Assembly: GCF_021266465.1 (NCBI RefSeq)
Contig: NZ_CP089848.1
Span: forward strand, 310,001-374,000
DNA from: Paralcaligenes sp. KSB-10
GTDB taxonomy: Bacteria; Pseudomonadota; Gammaproteobacteria; Burkholderiales; Burkholderiaceae_B
Direction: 5' to 3'
DNA length: 64,000 nucleotides
The translations under genes and the position numbers were made by a program. This document shows, in pieces, positions 30,335-39,081 of this stretch (the stretch's first letter is position 1; the number at the start of each line of letters is the position of its first letter). Under the pieces are notes generated by a model. It ran no database searches. It saw nothing but the letters and a program-made list of their open reading frames with translations, and had not been told where the DNA came from.

Positions 30335-31174
30335 CACGGTACGCAGGCGCCATAGCTCCGGAAACAATACAACGTCGAGCATTTTGCGCAAATAGCCTAC
30401 GCCCTCGGTGCCGCCGGTGCCGCGTTTGAAGCCGATGATGCGCTCTACCGTGGTCACGTGACGAAAACGCCATTGACGAAACGAGTCTTCGATATCGACG
30501 AGCTTTTCGCCCAGTTCGTACAGCTCCCAGTAGCGCGAAGGGTCGCGGTACACCTGCAGCCACGCGTTTTCCACCGATTCGTCGTAGACAGTGGGTTCGG
30601 TGGGGCTGCGGCCCAGGCGGTCGGGGTGGATGCTCAGACCCTGATGTGCCAGAAGGCGTATGGCCTCGTCATACAGCGAGGGGGTTTCCAGGGCTTTTTG
30701 CACATGAGCGAGGCGCTCGGGATGATGGGCATGGGGGCTCAGCATGGCCGCGTTCTTGTTGCCCAGGATGAATTCGATCTCTCGATACTGGAATGATTGA
30801 AAGCCCGAAGACATGCCAAGATAAGGCCGCATCGCCGTGTATTCGGGCGGGGTCATGGTGGCCAGCACCGTCCAGGCCTGCACCAGCTGGTCCATGATGC
30901 GCGACACGCGCGTAAGCATTTTGAATGAAGGGCCAAGCAGATTCTGGCTTAGCTTGTTTCGCGCGGCCCGCAATTCATGCAGCATGAGCTTCATCCACAA
31001 CTCTGTCGTCTGATGCTGGATGATGAACAGCATTTCATTATGTTCGGGCGAGAGCGGATGCTGCGCATCAAGCAGTTGATCGAGCGCCAGGTAGTCGCTG
31101 TAGCTCATGTTCTTGGAAAAATCCATAGTGGCATCATGCCATTTGGAGGCGGGGTCTTTGGAATCGGGGCACAC
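30329..31174 (-). CDS. kynA: Tryptophan 2,3-dioxygenase
   Basis: Heme enzyme opening the indole ring of tryptophan to N-formylkynurenine, the first step of kynurenine catabolism. It has 281 residues. Substrate and heme residues lie in [19 protein letters not shown], and the heme-ligand His is in [22 protein letters not shown]. The start is GTG with AAGGAG 7 nt upstream, the best ribosome site nearby. kynB and kynU are not adjacent. It is divergent from an Lrp-type regulator. Confidence 0.95.
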   Translation of the reverse strand: MCPDSKDPASKWHDATMDFSKNMSYSDYLALDQLLDAQHPLSPEHNEMLFIIQHQTTELWMKLMLHELRAARNKLSQNLLGPSFKMLTRVSRIMDQLVQAWTVLATMTPPEYTAMRPYLGMSSGFQSFQYREIEFILGNKNAAMLSPHAHHPERLAHVQKALETPSLYDEAIRLLAHQGLSIHPDRLGRSPTEPTVYDESVENAWLQVYRDPSRYWELYELGEKLVDIEDSFRQWRFRHVTTVERIIGFKRGTGGTEGVGYLRKMLDVVLFPELWRLRTVL

Positions 31175-31206
31175 GGTGAATCTCCTTGGCCAAATCGGCT
31201 GTTTCG

Positions 31207-31242
31207 ATGCTCATGGTATAGAAAATGTCGCGAAATGAGCAT
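31207..31242. promoter_or_regulatory. Inverted repeat in the kynA-kynR intergenic region
   Basis: ATGCTCAT (31207-31214) and ATGAGCAT (31235-31242) are perfect inverted 8-mers about 28 bp apart centre to centre, between divergent kynA and the Lrp-type gene. This is a plausible operator for that regulator. Confidence 0.4.
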
Positions 31243-31319
31243 GCAAAATTAATGCAAGGCCTGGCCTGCTTTCCAATAAAATGCGAACTTGACTGATGAG
31301 CGCACAATAAAATATCAAC

Positions 31320-31790
31320 ATGGAACTTGACGCAATTAATTTACGCATTCTGGTATGCCTGCAGGAGGATGGCCGGATCAGCAATCAGGACTTGGCCGAT
31401 AAAGTGGCGCTGTCGCCATCCGCCTGCTTGCGCCGCCTGCGGGCGCTGGAAGAAAGCGGCGTGATACAGGGCTACCACGTGGCGCTCGATAACGAGCGGC
31501 TCGGCGTCGAGATCGAGGCGTTCGTGCAGGTGTCCATGCGCGAAGACGAAGAGGGCTGGCACGACCGGTTCATCGACGAGGTGAGGCAATGGCCCGAGGT
31601 AAGCGCCATTTATATCGTAACGGGCGAAAGCAATTACCTTTTGCGCGTGCAGGCCCGCAGCTTGAAGCAATATACCGACTTCATTGTCAATAAACTGCAT
31701 CGTACCCATGGCGTCATGGATATCCGCTCGAACATGGTCTTGCAGAAAGTCAAGGAAACTCCCGGCGGCCTGGCCCTGATTCGTTCCTAA
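31320..31790 (+). CDS. kynR: Lrp/AsnC-family regulator (KynR-like)
   Basis: A 156-residue Lrp/AsnC protein: N-terminal winged helix-turn-helix (DGRISNQDLADKVALSPSACLRRLRALEESGVI) and C-terminal RAM effector domain (EAFVQVSMRE, VTGESNYLLRVQ). Divergence from kynA matches the Pseudomonas KynR arrangement, where kynurenine induces kynA; that role is inferred. No ribosome site is seen before ATG 31320, and TAAAAT ends 7 nt before it, so a leaderless mRNA is possible, though the -35 is poor. Confidence 0.85.
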   Translation: MELDAINLRILVCLQEDGRISNQDLADKVALSPSACLRRLRALEESGVIQGYHVALDNERLGVEIEAFVQVSMREDEEGWHDRFIDEVRQWPEVSAIYIVTGESNYLLRVQARSLKQYTDFIVNKLHRTHGVMDIRSNMVLQKVKETPGGLALIRS

Positions 31791-31891
31791 AAAGAGCTAC
31801 TCTACGGTAATCAAAAGTCAGAATATCACTCCCAAAAACCATGCCTGGTGAAAGGTAGGCAATCCCGCCCAGGCGACCAGATGAGGAAACA

Positions 31892-32842
31892 ATGTCCAAA
31901 GTACGGATTTTGCAAGTCGGCAGCATCAATCAGTATGTCGACGATCAGTTGAATCAAAATTATGAAGTCCTGCGCTTGTGGGAGCAGGCCGACAAGCCGG
32001 CCTATATCAAGAGCCGCGGGGCAGATATCCGTGGTGTTGTGACGACGGCCAGATTCGGCTTCGACGCGGCCTGGCTCGATGCCATGCCGAAGCTGGAAGC
32101 GGTCAGCAGCTTCGGGGTAGGGTACGACACCATCGATGTCAATGCGCTGCATCAAAAGAATATCCAGTTCGGCAATACTCCCGACGTCCTGAACGATTGC
32201 GTGGCCGACATGGCCATGACTCTGCTGCTGGGCAGCGCCAGGAAGCTGGTCGCCGCGGATCGTTTTGTCCGCGAAGGGTCCTGGGCGAGCGGCAAAGCGT
32301 TTCCTTTGGCCGCCAGCGTGGCGGGCAAGAAGCTGGGTATTGTCGGCTTGGGAAAAATTGGCGTGGCGGTAGCCACGCGCGCCGCGGGCTTCGGCATGGA
32401 TATTCGCTACCATAATCCCAGGAAGAAGGACGCGAGCCCCTATGCCTACGAGGCATCTCTGCCGGCGCTGGCCCAATGGAGCGATTTCCTGGTATTGACA
32501 TGCCCGGGCGGAGCGGCCACCCATCATCTGATCTCCCGCGAAATTCTCGAGGCTCTGGGGAAAAAGGGCACTTTGATCAATGTGGCGCGGGGTTCGGTGG
32601 TTGACGAGCGGGCGTTGGTCGACGCCTTGTCCAATGGCATGCTGGGGGCCGCGGCGCTGGATGTGTTCGAAGACGAACCTCGGGCGCCCGCCGAACTGTT
32701 TTCCCTCGACAACGTCGTCCTGGCTCCGCATATTGCCAGTGGGACAGCCGAAACGCGCCTGAAAATGGCGCAGCTGACCCTGGATAATCTGGATAATTAT
32801 TTCAAGCATGGAAGCGTTCTGACCCCGGTGCTGAAAAAATAG
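31892..32842 (+). CDS. D-2-hydroxyacid dehydrogenase (glyoxylate/hydroxypyruvate reductase type)
   Basis: A 316-residue NAD(P)-dependent D-2-hydroxyacid dehydrogenase. The Rossmann motif GIVGLGKIGVAVATRAAGFG is followed by catalytic Arg in NVARGSVVDE, Glu in DVFEDEPRAP and His in VVLAPHIASGTAET. The dinucleotide loop lacks a clear Asp and reads YHNPRKK, suggesting NADP preference, as in hydroxypyruvate reductases. It is 6 nt upstream of a LysR gene on the same strand. Confidence 0.87.
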   Translation: MSKVRILQVGSINQYVDDQLNQNYEVLRLWEQADKPAYIKSRGADIRGVVTTARFGFDAAWLDAMPKLEAVSSFGVGYDTIDVNALHQKNIQFGNTPDVLNDCVADMAMTLLLGSARKLVAADRFVREGSWASGKAFPLAASVAGKKLGIVGLGKIGVAVATRAAGFGMDIRYHNPRKKDASPYAYEASLPALAQWSDFLVLTCPGGAATHHLISREILEALGKKGTLINVARGSVVDERALVDALSNGMLGAAALDVFEDEPRAPAELFSLDNVVLAPHIASGTAETRLKMAQLTLDNLDNYFKHGSVLTPVLKK

Positions 32843-32848
32843 GGAGAA

Positions 32849-33766
32849 ATGGTGGACGCGACGCCGCGGCAATTGAAGTATTTCGTGGAGGTAGTCGAGT
32901 CGGGAAGCCTGTCTGGCGCCTCACACAGCCTTTGCATTGCGCAGCCCGCACTGAGCCAGCATATCGCGGCGATGGAAGAGGTTTTGGGGGTCAAGCTATT
33001 CGAGCGGCATGCCCGAGGCATGAAGCCCACCGCGGAAGGTGTCAGGCTCTACGAACGTGCCCGATCGATTCTGCGCCAGATCAGCCTTCTTAAGGACGAT
33101 ATACGCGATAGCGGCGACTTGCCACGGGGAGAGGTACGCCTGGGGATAGCGGGTGCGCTGGCCGGTGTCATGGTGGCGCCGGTATTGCGCGGCATCGAGT
33201 TGGAGTATCCTGCTATACGCTTGAGCCTGACAGATGGCCTGTCTACCGAGATGGCGGCCCTCATCGAGTCGCGCATGGTCGATCTGGCCTTGTTTCCCAG
33301 CGCCTCCGAAATAGAAGGAATGGAATCGCTGCCGGTGCTGACTGAACATTTGTACCTGTTTGGCTCTGTCGATTTATTAGGTGGCGACACAGGGCCGATT
33401 CCTTTCGCGGAGATCGGCGCTCAGCCTCTTGCCGCCCCGGACCGTACGCACGACCTGCGCAAAATGATAGAGCGTGAAGCTGCCGCGCAAAATCTTCGTC
33501 TTGATGTCCGCTATGAATTGAATAGCCCGGCCATGATTCTGTCGGTAGTCAGGGAAGGCCTGGCCTGCGCCGTTTTGCCACGCAGCACGTATCCGGATTT
33601 CCCTCGGGCGGGGCCGATACGCGCCCGATTGATTACTCATCCGGGCCTGACTCGCGTGCAGTCCATAGTCTGGCCCAGTGACCGATCCCTGAGCTCCGCC
33701 GCCCTGGCCGTGAAAAAAATATTGATCAAGGCCGCCAGAACTGTGGAAGAAAAAGGCCAGTCATGA
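32849..33766 (+). CDS. LysR-family transcriptional regulator
   Basis: A 305-residue LysR protein: N-terminal winged helix (LKYFVEVVESGSLSGASHSLCIAQPALSQHI, about 8-38), linker helix and a periplasmic-binding-like effector domain. The wording resembles the Nac/CysB-like LTTRs found beside catabolic genes. It starts 6 nt after the 2-hydroxyacid dehydrogenase and probably shares its transcript. Effector unknown; the sulfatase and Bug receptor downstream are plausible targets. Confidence 0.87.
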   Translation: MVDATPRQLKYFVEVVESGSLSGASHSLCIAQPALSQHIAAMEEVLGVKLFERHARGMKPTAEGVRLYERARSILRQISLLKDDIRDSGDLPRGEVRLGIAGALAGVMVAPVLRGIELEYPAIRLSLTDGLSTEMAALIESRMVDLALFPSASEIEGMESLPVLTEHLYLFGSVDLLGGDTGPIPFAEIGAQPLAAPDRTHDLRKMIEREAAAQNLRLDVRYELNSPAMILSVVREGLACAVLPRSTYPDFPRAGPIRARLITHPGLTRVQSIVWPSDRSLSSAALAVKKILIKAARTVEEKGQS

Positions 33767-33826
33767 AATCCAGTTTATTGCTTGATCTATAAGATTTTTC
33801 TTATATTTTCTAGAACAATATTATAT

Positions 33827-33855
33827 TTGTTGAATATTCCAGCGCTTTAGATAAT
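33827..33855 (+). promoter_or_regulatory. Putative promoter of the sulfatase operon
   Basis: TTGTTG and GATAAT spaced 17 bp in an AT-rich intergenic segment (33767-33894), about 40 nt before the sulfatase ATG. Confidence 0.45.
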
Positions 33856-33894
33856 GGAGCTTGGTCAAACCCCAGCCAGGCTTAGGGAAAGCGC

Positions 33895-35346
33895 ATGCGT
33901 CCTCAGAATATTGTCGTCATCATGTCCGATGAGCATGATCCCCGGATGATGGGGTGTGCGCGCCATCCTTTTATACATACGCCCAATCTGGATGCGCTTG
34001 CCGCGCGAGGTGTGCGTTTCCCCAATGCCTATACCCCAAGCCCGATTTGCGTGCCCGCGCGCGCCGCCTTCGCTACGGGAAAGCGGGTACACCAAATCAG
34101 ACACTGGGACAACGCGATGCCTTATACCGGAGAGCATCGCGGATGGGGCCATGTTCTTCAAGAACGTGGAATCCGGGTTGAGAGCATCGGCAAGCTGCAT
34201 TACCGCGCGACAGAAGATCCCGCCGGCTTCGATGTCGAGCATCTCCCCATGCATGTGGTGGGAGGGCATGGCATGGTGTGGGCTTCGATCCGGGACCCTT
34301 ATCGGCCGCGCCAGGATGGCAGCCGCATGCTGGGGAAGACCATAGGCCCGGGAACATCTTCCTATACGGCCTACGATCAGTCGGTGACTGAGCTTGCCGC
34401 GGAATGGCTGCGTACCGCAGCTCGGGACGATTACGGCCCCTTTGTGCTGTATGTGGGCCTGGTGGCTCCGCATTTCCCTTTGGTGGCGCCCGAAGAGTTT
34501 TACCGGCTTTACCCGCTCGACCGTATTCCGGAACCGAAACTGCATCCCCGTACCGGATATCGGCGCCATCCATGGGTTCAGGAGTATGTCGATTTCATGG
34601 ATTCGGAAAGTCAATTCAAGAATGCCGAAGAACGTCTCATGGCTTTTGCCGCTTATTACGGCCTGTGCAGCTGGCTGGATTACAACGTAGGGCGGATTAC
34701 GGCCGCATTGCATGGCTCGAGCCTGCAGGAGAACACGTGCGTCATCTATACCTCGGACCATGGCGATAATCTGGGCGCACGGGGGGTTTGGGGCAAGTCC
34801 ACCTTGTATCAGGAGAGCGTTTCCGTGCCCATGATTGTTGCCGGCCCGGGGCTCGCTCCATCGGTTTGCGAAACGCCGGTCGATCTTCTCGACCTGTATC
34901 CGACGATTCTTCAGGCAGTGGGGCTGGATCCCGCCGCCGAAATGGCCGGCCGGCCTGGCCGTTCTTTGTTTGAGCTGGCGCGTTCGGCGCCTGAGCCCGA
35001 GCGGCCGATTTTCAGCGAGTACCATGCGGCAGGCAGCAACAGCGCCGGGTTCATGCTGCGCAAGGGGCGCTGGAAGTATCACTATTATGTCCGCCACGCT
35101 CCAGAACTGTTCGATCTGGAAAATGACCCCGAAGAGCTCAACGACCTGGGCCACGATCCCGCGTATGCGGCCGTGCGCCAAGCCATGCACGGTGAGCTGC
35201 TGAACATATGTGATCCGGGCGCGATCGATGCGCTGGCCAGGCGGGATCAAGAGAATATGATCGCAGGCCTGGGGGGGATTGAACGGGCGGCCGCGATGGG
35301 TGCGTCGGGTGCGACACCGGCGCCGGTGTCGGGCGATGCGGCATGA
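33895..35346 (+). CDS. Sulfatase (formylglycine-dependent)
   Basis: A 483-residue type I sulfatase, hydrolysing a sulfate (or possibly phosphonate) ester. The modification motif C-x-P-x-R is C52-V-P-A-R56, where Cys would become formylglycine. The N-terminal metal site IVVIMSDEHDP and the late metal motif YTSDHGDNLGARG are intact. No signal peptide is visible, so it is probably cytoplasmic, and a formylglycine-generating enzyme would be needed from elsewhere. The downstream Bug receptor may deliver the substrate. The choline-sulfatase-like subgroup is possible but the substrate is not determinable here. Confidence 0.87.
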   Translation: MRPQNIVVIMSDEHDPRMMGCARHPFIHTPNLDALAARGVRFPNAYTPSPICVPARAAFATGKRVHQIRHWDNAMPYTGEHRGWGHVLQERGIRVESIGKLHYRATEDPAGFDVEHLPMHVVGGHGMVWASIRDPYRPRQDGSRMLGKTIGPGTSSYTAYDQSVTELAAEWLRTAARDDYGPFVLYVGLVAPHFPLVAPEEFYRLYPLDRIPEPKLHPRTGYRRHPWVQEYVDFMDSESQFKNAEERLMAFAAYYGLCSWLDYNVGRITAALHGSSLQENTCVIYTSDHGDNLGARGVWGKSTLYQESVSVPMIVAGPGLAPSVCETPVDLLDLYPTILQAVGLDPAAEMAGRPGRSLFELARSAPEPERPIFSEYHAAGSNSAGFMLRKGRWKYHYYVRHAPELFDLENDPEELNDLGHDPAYAAVRQAMHGELLNICDPGAIDALARRDQENMIAGLGGIERAAAMGASGATPAPVSGDAA

Positions 35347-35430
35347 TTTGCAAGGGGTAGGGCCCGCCCGGTCTGTGCCTGATCGACGTATCGACAGTGG
35401 CACGTTCGATAATTCAAAAGAGAGACAAAC

Positions 35431-36408
35431 ATGAGACGCAAGCTATATTTAGGAATGTTGCTGGCATTGTTCAGCACCTGCGCGCAGCCCGTATACGCAG
35501 GTGTCTATCCGGCCAAACCGATACGGATGATTGTTCCGTATTCTGCCGGCGGCGGCATCGATACCGCGGCGCGTTTGTTTGCCAACGGAATGTCGAAAGT
35601 TCTGGGACAGGCAATCATCGTTGAGAACAAGCCCGGGGCAGGGGGGATGATAGGCGCGGAAACGGTTGCCAGGTCCGATCCCGACGGTTATACACTTTTG
35701 TTTGCCGGCAACTCGGAATTGACCATTGGCCCGCAGCTGTACCCAAAGGCCGCCTACGATCCCATCAAGAGCTTTACACCCATCATGCTGGTGGCAGAGT
35801 CGCCTACGGTTATAGTTGGCAATCCTTCACTCAGGGCAGCTACATTGCGGGATGCCCTGGAGCTCGGGCGACACGACCCGGCTCTTTTATCGGTGGGAAC
35901 GGCGGGCATCGGTACGCCGCATCATTGCGCACTCGAGGCGCTCAAGCATCTTAGCGGGGTCAGCATGATGCACGTGCCCTACAAGGGGGCCGCGCCGGCA
36001 ACGATCGATGTATTGAGCGGCCAGGTCAATATGGCGATTGTCGGAGCTCCGCCCGTATTGCCATATATTCGATCGGGTAAGTTGAAAGCCTTTGCCGTGT
36101 TGCAGCCCAGGCGTTCGGCGCTTTTGCCCGATGTGCCGACCGCAAAGGAAGCCACAGGGCTTGACGGTCTGGATATTTTCGCGACCTGGTACGGTTTGCT
36201 GTCGCCGTCTCGTACGCCTTCCGCTGTGACGGATGCTTTGCAGCAGGCGGCCAAGACGGTTTTAGGCCAAGCCGAGGTGCGTGAAAAAATGGCCAAACTG
36301 GGCACCGAGGTGCAGGCCATACCCGGTGCGCAGTTTGCCGCCCGGATCAGGACTGAAGCGGCTAGTTATAAAGAACTGATTCAGCGCTATGGGATCAAGC
36401 CGAATTAG
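35431..36408 (+). CDS. Bug-family periplasmic substrate-binding protein (TTT-type)
   Basis: A 325-residue tripartite-tricarboxylate-type receptor. A signal peptide ends about residue 24 (QPVYAG), followed by the Bug signature YPAKPIRMIVPYSAGGGIDTAARLF, the loop VENKPGAGGMIGAETVA and HVPYKGAAPATIDVLSGQVNM. No membrane TctA/B subunits are nearby, as is common for the many orphan Bug proteins of Alcaligenaceae. It is 84 nt downstream of the sulfatase with AAAGAGAG before ATG. Its TAG stop coincides with the first bases of the repeat element that follows. Confidence 0.9.
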   Translation: MRRKLYLGMLLALFSTCAQPVYAGVYPAKPIRMIVPYSAGGGIDTAARLFANGMSKVLGQAIIVENKPGAGGMIGAETVARSDPDGYTLLFAGNSELTIGPQLYPKAAYDPIKSFTPIMLVAESPTVIVGNPSLRAATLRDALELGRHDPALLSVGTAGIGTPHHCALEALKHLSGVSMMHVPYKGAAPATIDVLSGQVNMAIVGAPPVLPYIRSGKLKAFAVLQPRRSALLPDVPTAKEATGLDGLDIFATWYGLLSPSRTPSAVTDALQQAAKTVLGQAEVREKMAKLGTEVQAIPGAQFAARIRTEAASYKELIQRYGIKPN

Positions 36409-37205
36409 CGTATTTTCGGTTGAGGTATTTGCGGTGCTGGACGCGTTTCAGTGACTTTTGTTTTGAGCCGTTTTTAGGCTTGGGGTGTGAGTTTGGGCTG
36501 CCTGTACTGGCTTGAGCGATGACTTTTGGCTGTGCATTGGTGTGTTGTCTGTGCGGACGGTTCTTTCTATTAAGACGCCGCAGGGTGGGCGGTGCTGTGC
36601 AGTCCGGCACGTCCAGCGGTCGTGGTGCTACGCACCCCGACTGCCCGGGTCTGCCTCGTCCAGGCGGGCGTCGGGCCAACTCGCGTCGCCCCGCGTTGCG
36701 GGTCGCCACTCAAACAGGGCCCGCCGAAAGCCCCCGCCTTCCCTTCGTCAGCACCCGGCGCTGGACTACCGCCGGACTACACAGCACCGCCCACCCTGCG
36801 GCTTGCGTTGAGGCAATGCATAGAGAAGAAGCATTGGGGTCATGCACCGAGAGAAACGTTGAGGTCATGCATCGAGGTATACGCTGAGTCGGCAAGTTCA
36901 TTCCAGGCATGCCATTACGTGAGCCGTCTATCGGGGCTTGGGGTCAGGACCGGCGTAAGGCGTGCGCCGGATGCTACCGTAGGGAAGGCGGGGGCTTTCG
37001 GCGGGCCATGTTTGAGCGTAGCCGCGCCAGCGGCGTAGCGAGTTTGGCCCGACGCCCGCCTGGACGAGGTAGATCCGGATCAAGCACGCCGTGCCGGGCC
37101 TGACCCCAAGCCCCGATAGACGGCGGCTTTAAATACCAAACCGTAAATACCAAAGCTACCAAAACATCGAATCCCGCAAACACTCGAACCAAAAATGCAT
37201 CAGGC
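36409..37205. repeat. Non-coding mobile-like repeat element, copy 1
   Basis: About 800 bp with no credible gene. Imperfect terminal inverted repeats lie at 36409-36433 and 37174-37200. Inside are two long hairpins: arms 36577-36608/36771-36802 (32 bp, one wobble) and 36923-36948/37099-37124 (26 bp, perfect). The core of the first (36654-36744) is an inverted copy of the core of the second (36981-37069). The whole element recurs in opposite orientation at 51520-52325. No transposase is encoded, so this looks like a MITE-type non-autonomous element. Confidence 0.85.
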
Positions 37206-37273
37206 TTCGAGTCCTGTTCCGGTTGCTTCCCGCCGAGCCTGCGCAGGATGCGGTTTGGCATCCCGCTCCCCAA

Positions 37274-38242
37274 TCAATTGACGTGAATTCCCAATTTCTT
37301 GATAGCCACGGACCATTCGCTGAGCTGGCTATCGATAAAAGCCTTCAGTTCCTGGGGAGTGCTGCTTTGCGGCGTAGCGCCTTCGGACTTGAAGCTGGTT
37401 TGCAGCTTTTTTGATCCCATGACCTTGACCACCGCCGCGTTGAGCTGCTTGATAATCGAGTCTGGAGTGCCCGCGGGGGCCAGCAATGCATTCCAGGTGT
37501 TGATATCGTAGCCTGGGAAATTCTTGTTTTCCGCGAGTGTAGGGACATCGGGCAATTCAGAAGAGCGCGTTTTAGTGGTTACGGCAAGGGCAGTCAGCTT
37601 GCCGCCCTTGACTTGCGGCAGGGCGGCCGGCAGTGTGGCGAAACTGTATTGCACATCGCCGCTCATCACGGCCGTATTGGCCAGTGCGCCGCCCCGATAG
37701 GGAACGTGCACCACATCGAGATGGGCTTGATTGGCGAACATCGCGCCGGCGACATGGACCGGCGAGCCATTCCCGCTCGATGAGTAATTGAATGTGCCCG
37801 GCTTCGCTCTGGCCGCGGCGACCAGATCGTCGACGGATTTGTATTTTAATTTCGGATTGCTGACCAGCACCAGAGGGATGGACGCCAGCATGGAGATCGG
37901 AGCGAATCCCTTGACGGGATCGTAGCCCAGTTTTTTGTACAAAGCCGGGTTGATGCCGTGGCTGGAAACGGTAGCGATGAATACGGTGTAGCCGTCGGGC
38001 TTTGAGTTTTCAACATAAGCCGCCGCGATGCTGCCGGCGGCTCCCGGCTTGTTTTCAACCACCACCGAGGTCTTCAATTCGTTGGATAATTGCTCGCCCA
38101 GCGCTCTGGCCAGAATGTCGGTGGTGCCGCCGGCCGCGTATCCGACGATGATCCGTATGGGTTGGTCCGGATAGGCGGCCCAGGCGCCTGAAGCGCTGAA
38201 CGCCAATGCTGCTGCGGACAATATATATTTGCCTACCTTCAT
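37274..38242 (-). CDS. Bug-family periplasmic substrate-binding protein (TTT-type)
   Basis: A 322-residue Bug receptor with a signal peptide to about residue 22 (ASGAWA), then YPDQPIRIIVGYAAGGTTDILARALGEQ and VENKPGAAGSIAAAYVE. It is the last gene of a minus-strand operon (CoA-transferase, GntR, crotonase, Bug), 23 nt after the crotonase gene. Probably it captures the acid that the CoA-transferase activates; the ligand is unknown. Confidence 0.9.
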   Translation of the reverse strand: MKVGKYILSAAALAFSASGAWAAYPDQPIRIIVGYAAGGTTDILARALGEQLSNELKTSVVVENKPGAAGSIAAAYVENSKPDGYTVFIATVSSHGINPALYKKLGYDPVKGFAPISMLASIPLVLVSNPKLKYKSVDDLVAAARAKPGTFNYSSSGNGSPVHVAGAMFANQAHLDVVHVPYRGGALANTAVMSGDVQYSFATLPAALPQVKGGKLTALAVTTKTRSSELPDVPTLAENKNFPGYDINTWNALLAPAGTPDSIIKQLNAAVVKVMGSKKLQTSFKSEGATPQSSTPQELKAFIDSQLSEWSVAIKKLGIHVN

Positions 38243-38265
38243 TTATTTCTCCTTTGCTGGGGGTA

Positions 38266-39081
38266 TTAACGGCCTTTGAATTGAGGCTGTCTTTTTTGTG
38301 CGAACGCGTTCTTGCCTTCTTTGTAGTCCTCGCTTTCGAAACACTTGAGGACCAGCTCTTTCATTTCATCGGGATCGATATGAGCGGAGCGGTCTGCCAA
38401 TAACCGGATCATTTTCTTGCCTACCTCCACCGTCAGGGGCGCGTTGGAATTGATTTTCTGCAAGTAGCTGTCGACCAGGGCATGCAGCTCCCCTTTGGCG
38501 CAAACCGCGTGCACCAGACCTCTTGCCCTGGCTTCTTCAGCGTTGTATTTGGCCGCGGTAATGAATATGTCCAGCGCGTTGGCGATACCGGTGGCGCGCA
38601 CCAGGTTCTGGATGGCCGTAAAGCGATACCCCAGGCCCAGGCGTGCGGCAGGAATGGAAAAGACCGATGTATCGCTCGCCAGCCTGATATCGCAGCACAG
38701 CGCAATGTTCAGTCCGCCGCCTATGCAGTAGCCGTCGATCCGGGCAATGATGGGTTTGCTGAAATTCTGGATGGCCAACTGCGCTGCTTCGGCCACGATT
38801 TCATATTCTTCAACGGCTGAAACGCCGGTTCGCAGTGCTTCGAACTGGGAAATATTGGCTCCGCTTACGAAAGCCTTTTCGCCGGCGCCAGTGAGGACCA
38901 CCACCCGTATATCGGCATCGTCCTCGAAGGCTTTCAGGGCCTTGGGCAGTGCCGCCCACATATCGAATGAAACAGCATTGTGTTTGGCGGGGTCGTTGAA
39001 GGTGATCCACCCGGTTCGGCCCTCACGCTCGACGATCAATTGATTGGTGATCTGGCCTTCAAACAAACGTACTCTACTCAT
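38266..39081 (-). CDS. Enoyl-CoA hydratase/isomerase (crotonase) family protein
   Basis: A 271-residue crotonase fold enzyme. The oxyanion-hole segments are present (FVSGANISQFEAL; IDGYCIGGGLNIALCCDIRLAS). Both usual hydratase glutamates appear replaced: Asn in GGGLNIAL where E144 normally sits, and Ala in SIPAARLGLGY where E164 is expected. A different crotonase reaction (isomerase, decarboxylase, hydrolase) is therefore more likely than hydration. Its 5' end overlaps the GntR gene by 8 nt. Confidence 0.85.
   Translation of the reverse strand: MSRVRLFEGQITNQLIVEREGRTGWITFNDPAKHNAVSFDMWAALPKALKAFEDDADIRVVVLTGAGEKAFVSGANISQFEALRTGVSAVEEYEIVAEAAQLAIQNFSKPIIARIDGYCIGGGLNIALCCDIRLASDTSVFSIPAARLGLGYRFTAIQNLVRATGIANALDIFITAAKYNAEEARARGLVHAVCAKGELHALVDSYLQKINSNAPLTVEVGKKMIRLLADRSAHIDPDEMKELVLKCFESEDYKEGKNAFAQKRQPQFKGR

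Noticed and set aside
33865-35403. 512-codon minus-strand frame
   Set aside because: Exact antisense shadow of the sulfatase gene, whose motifs are intact on the plus strand.
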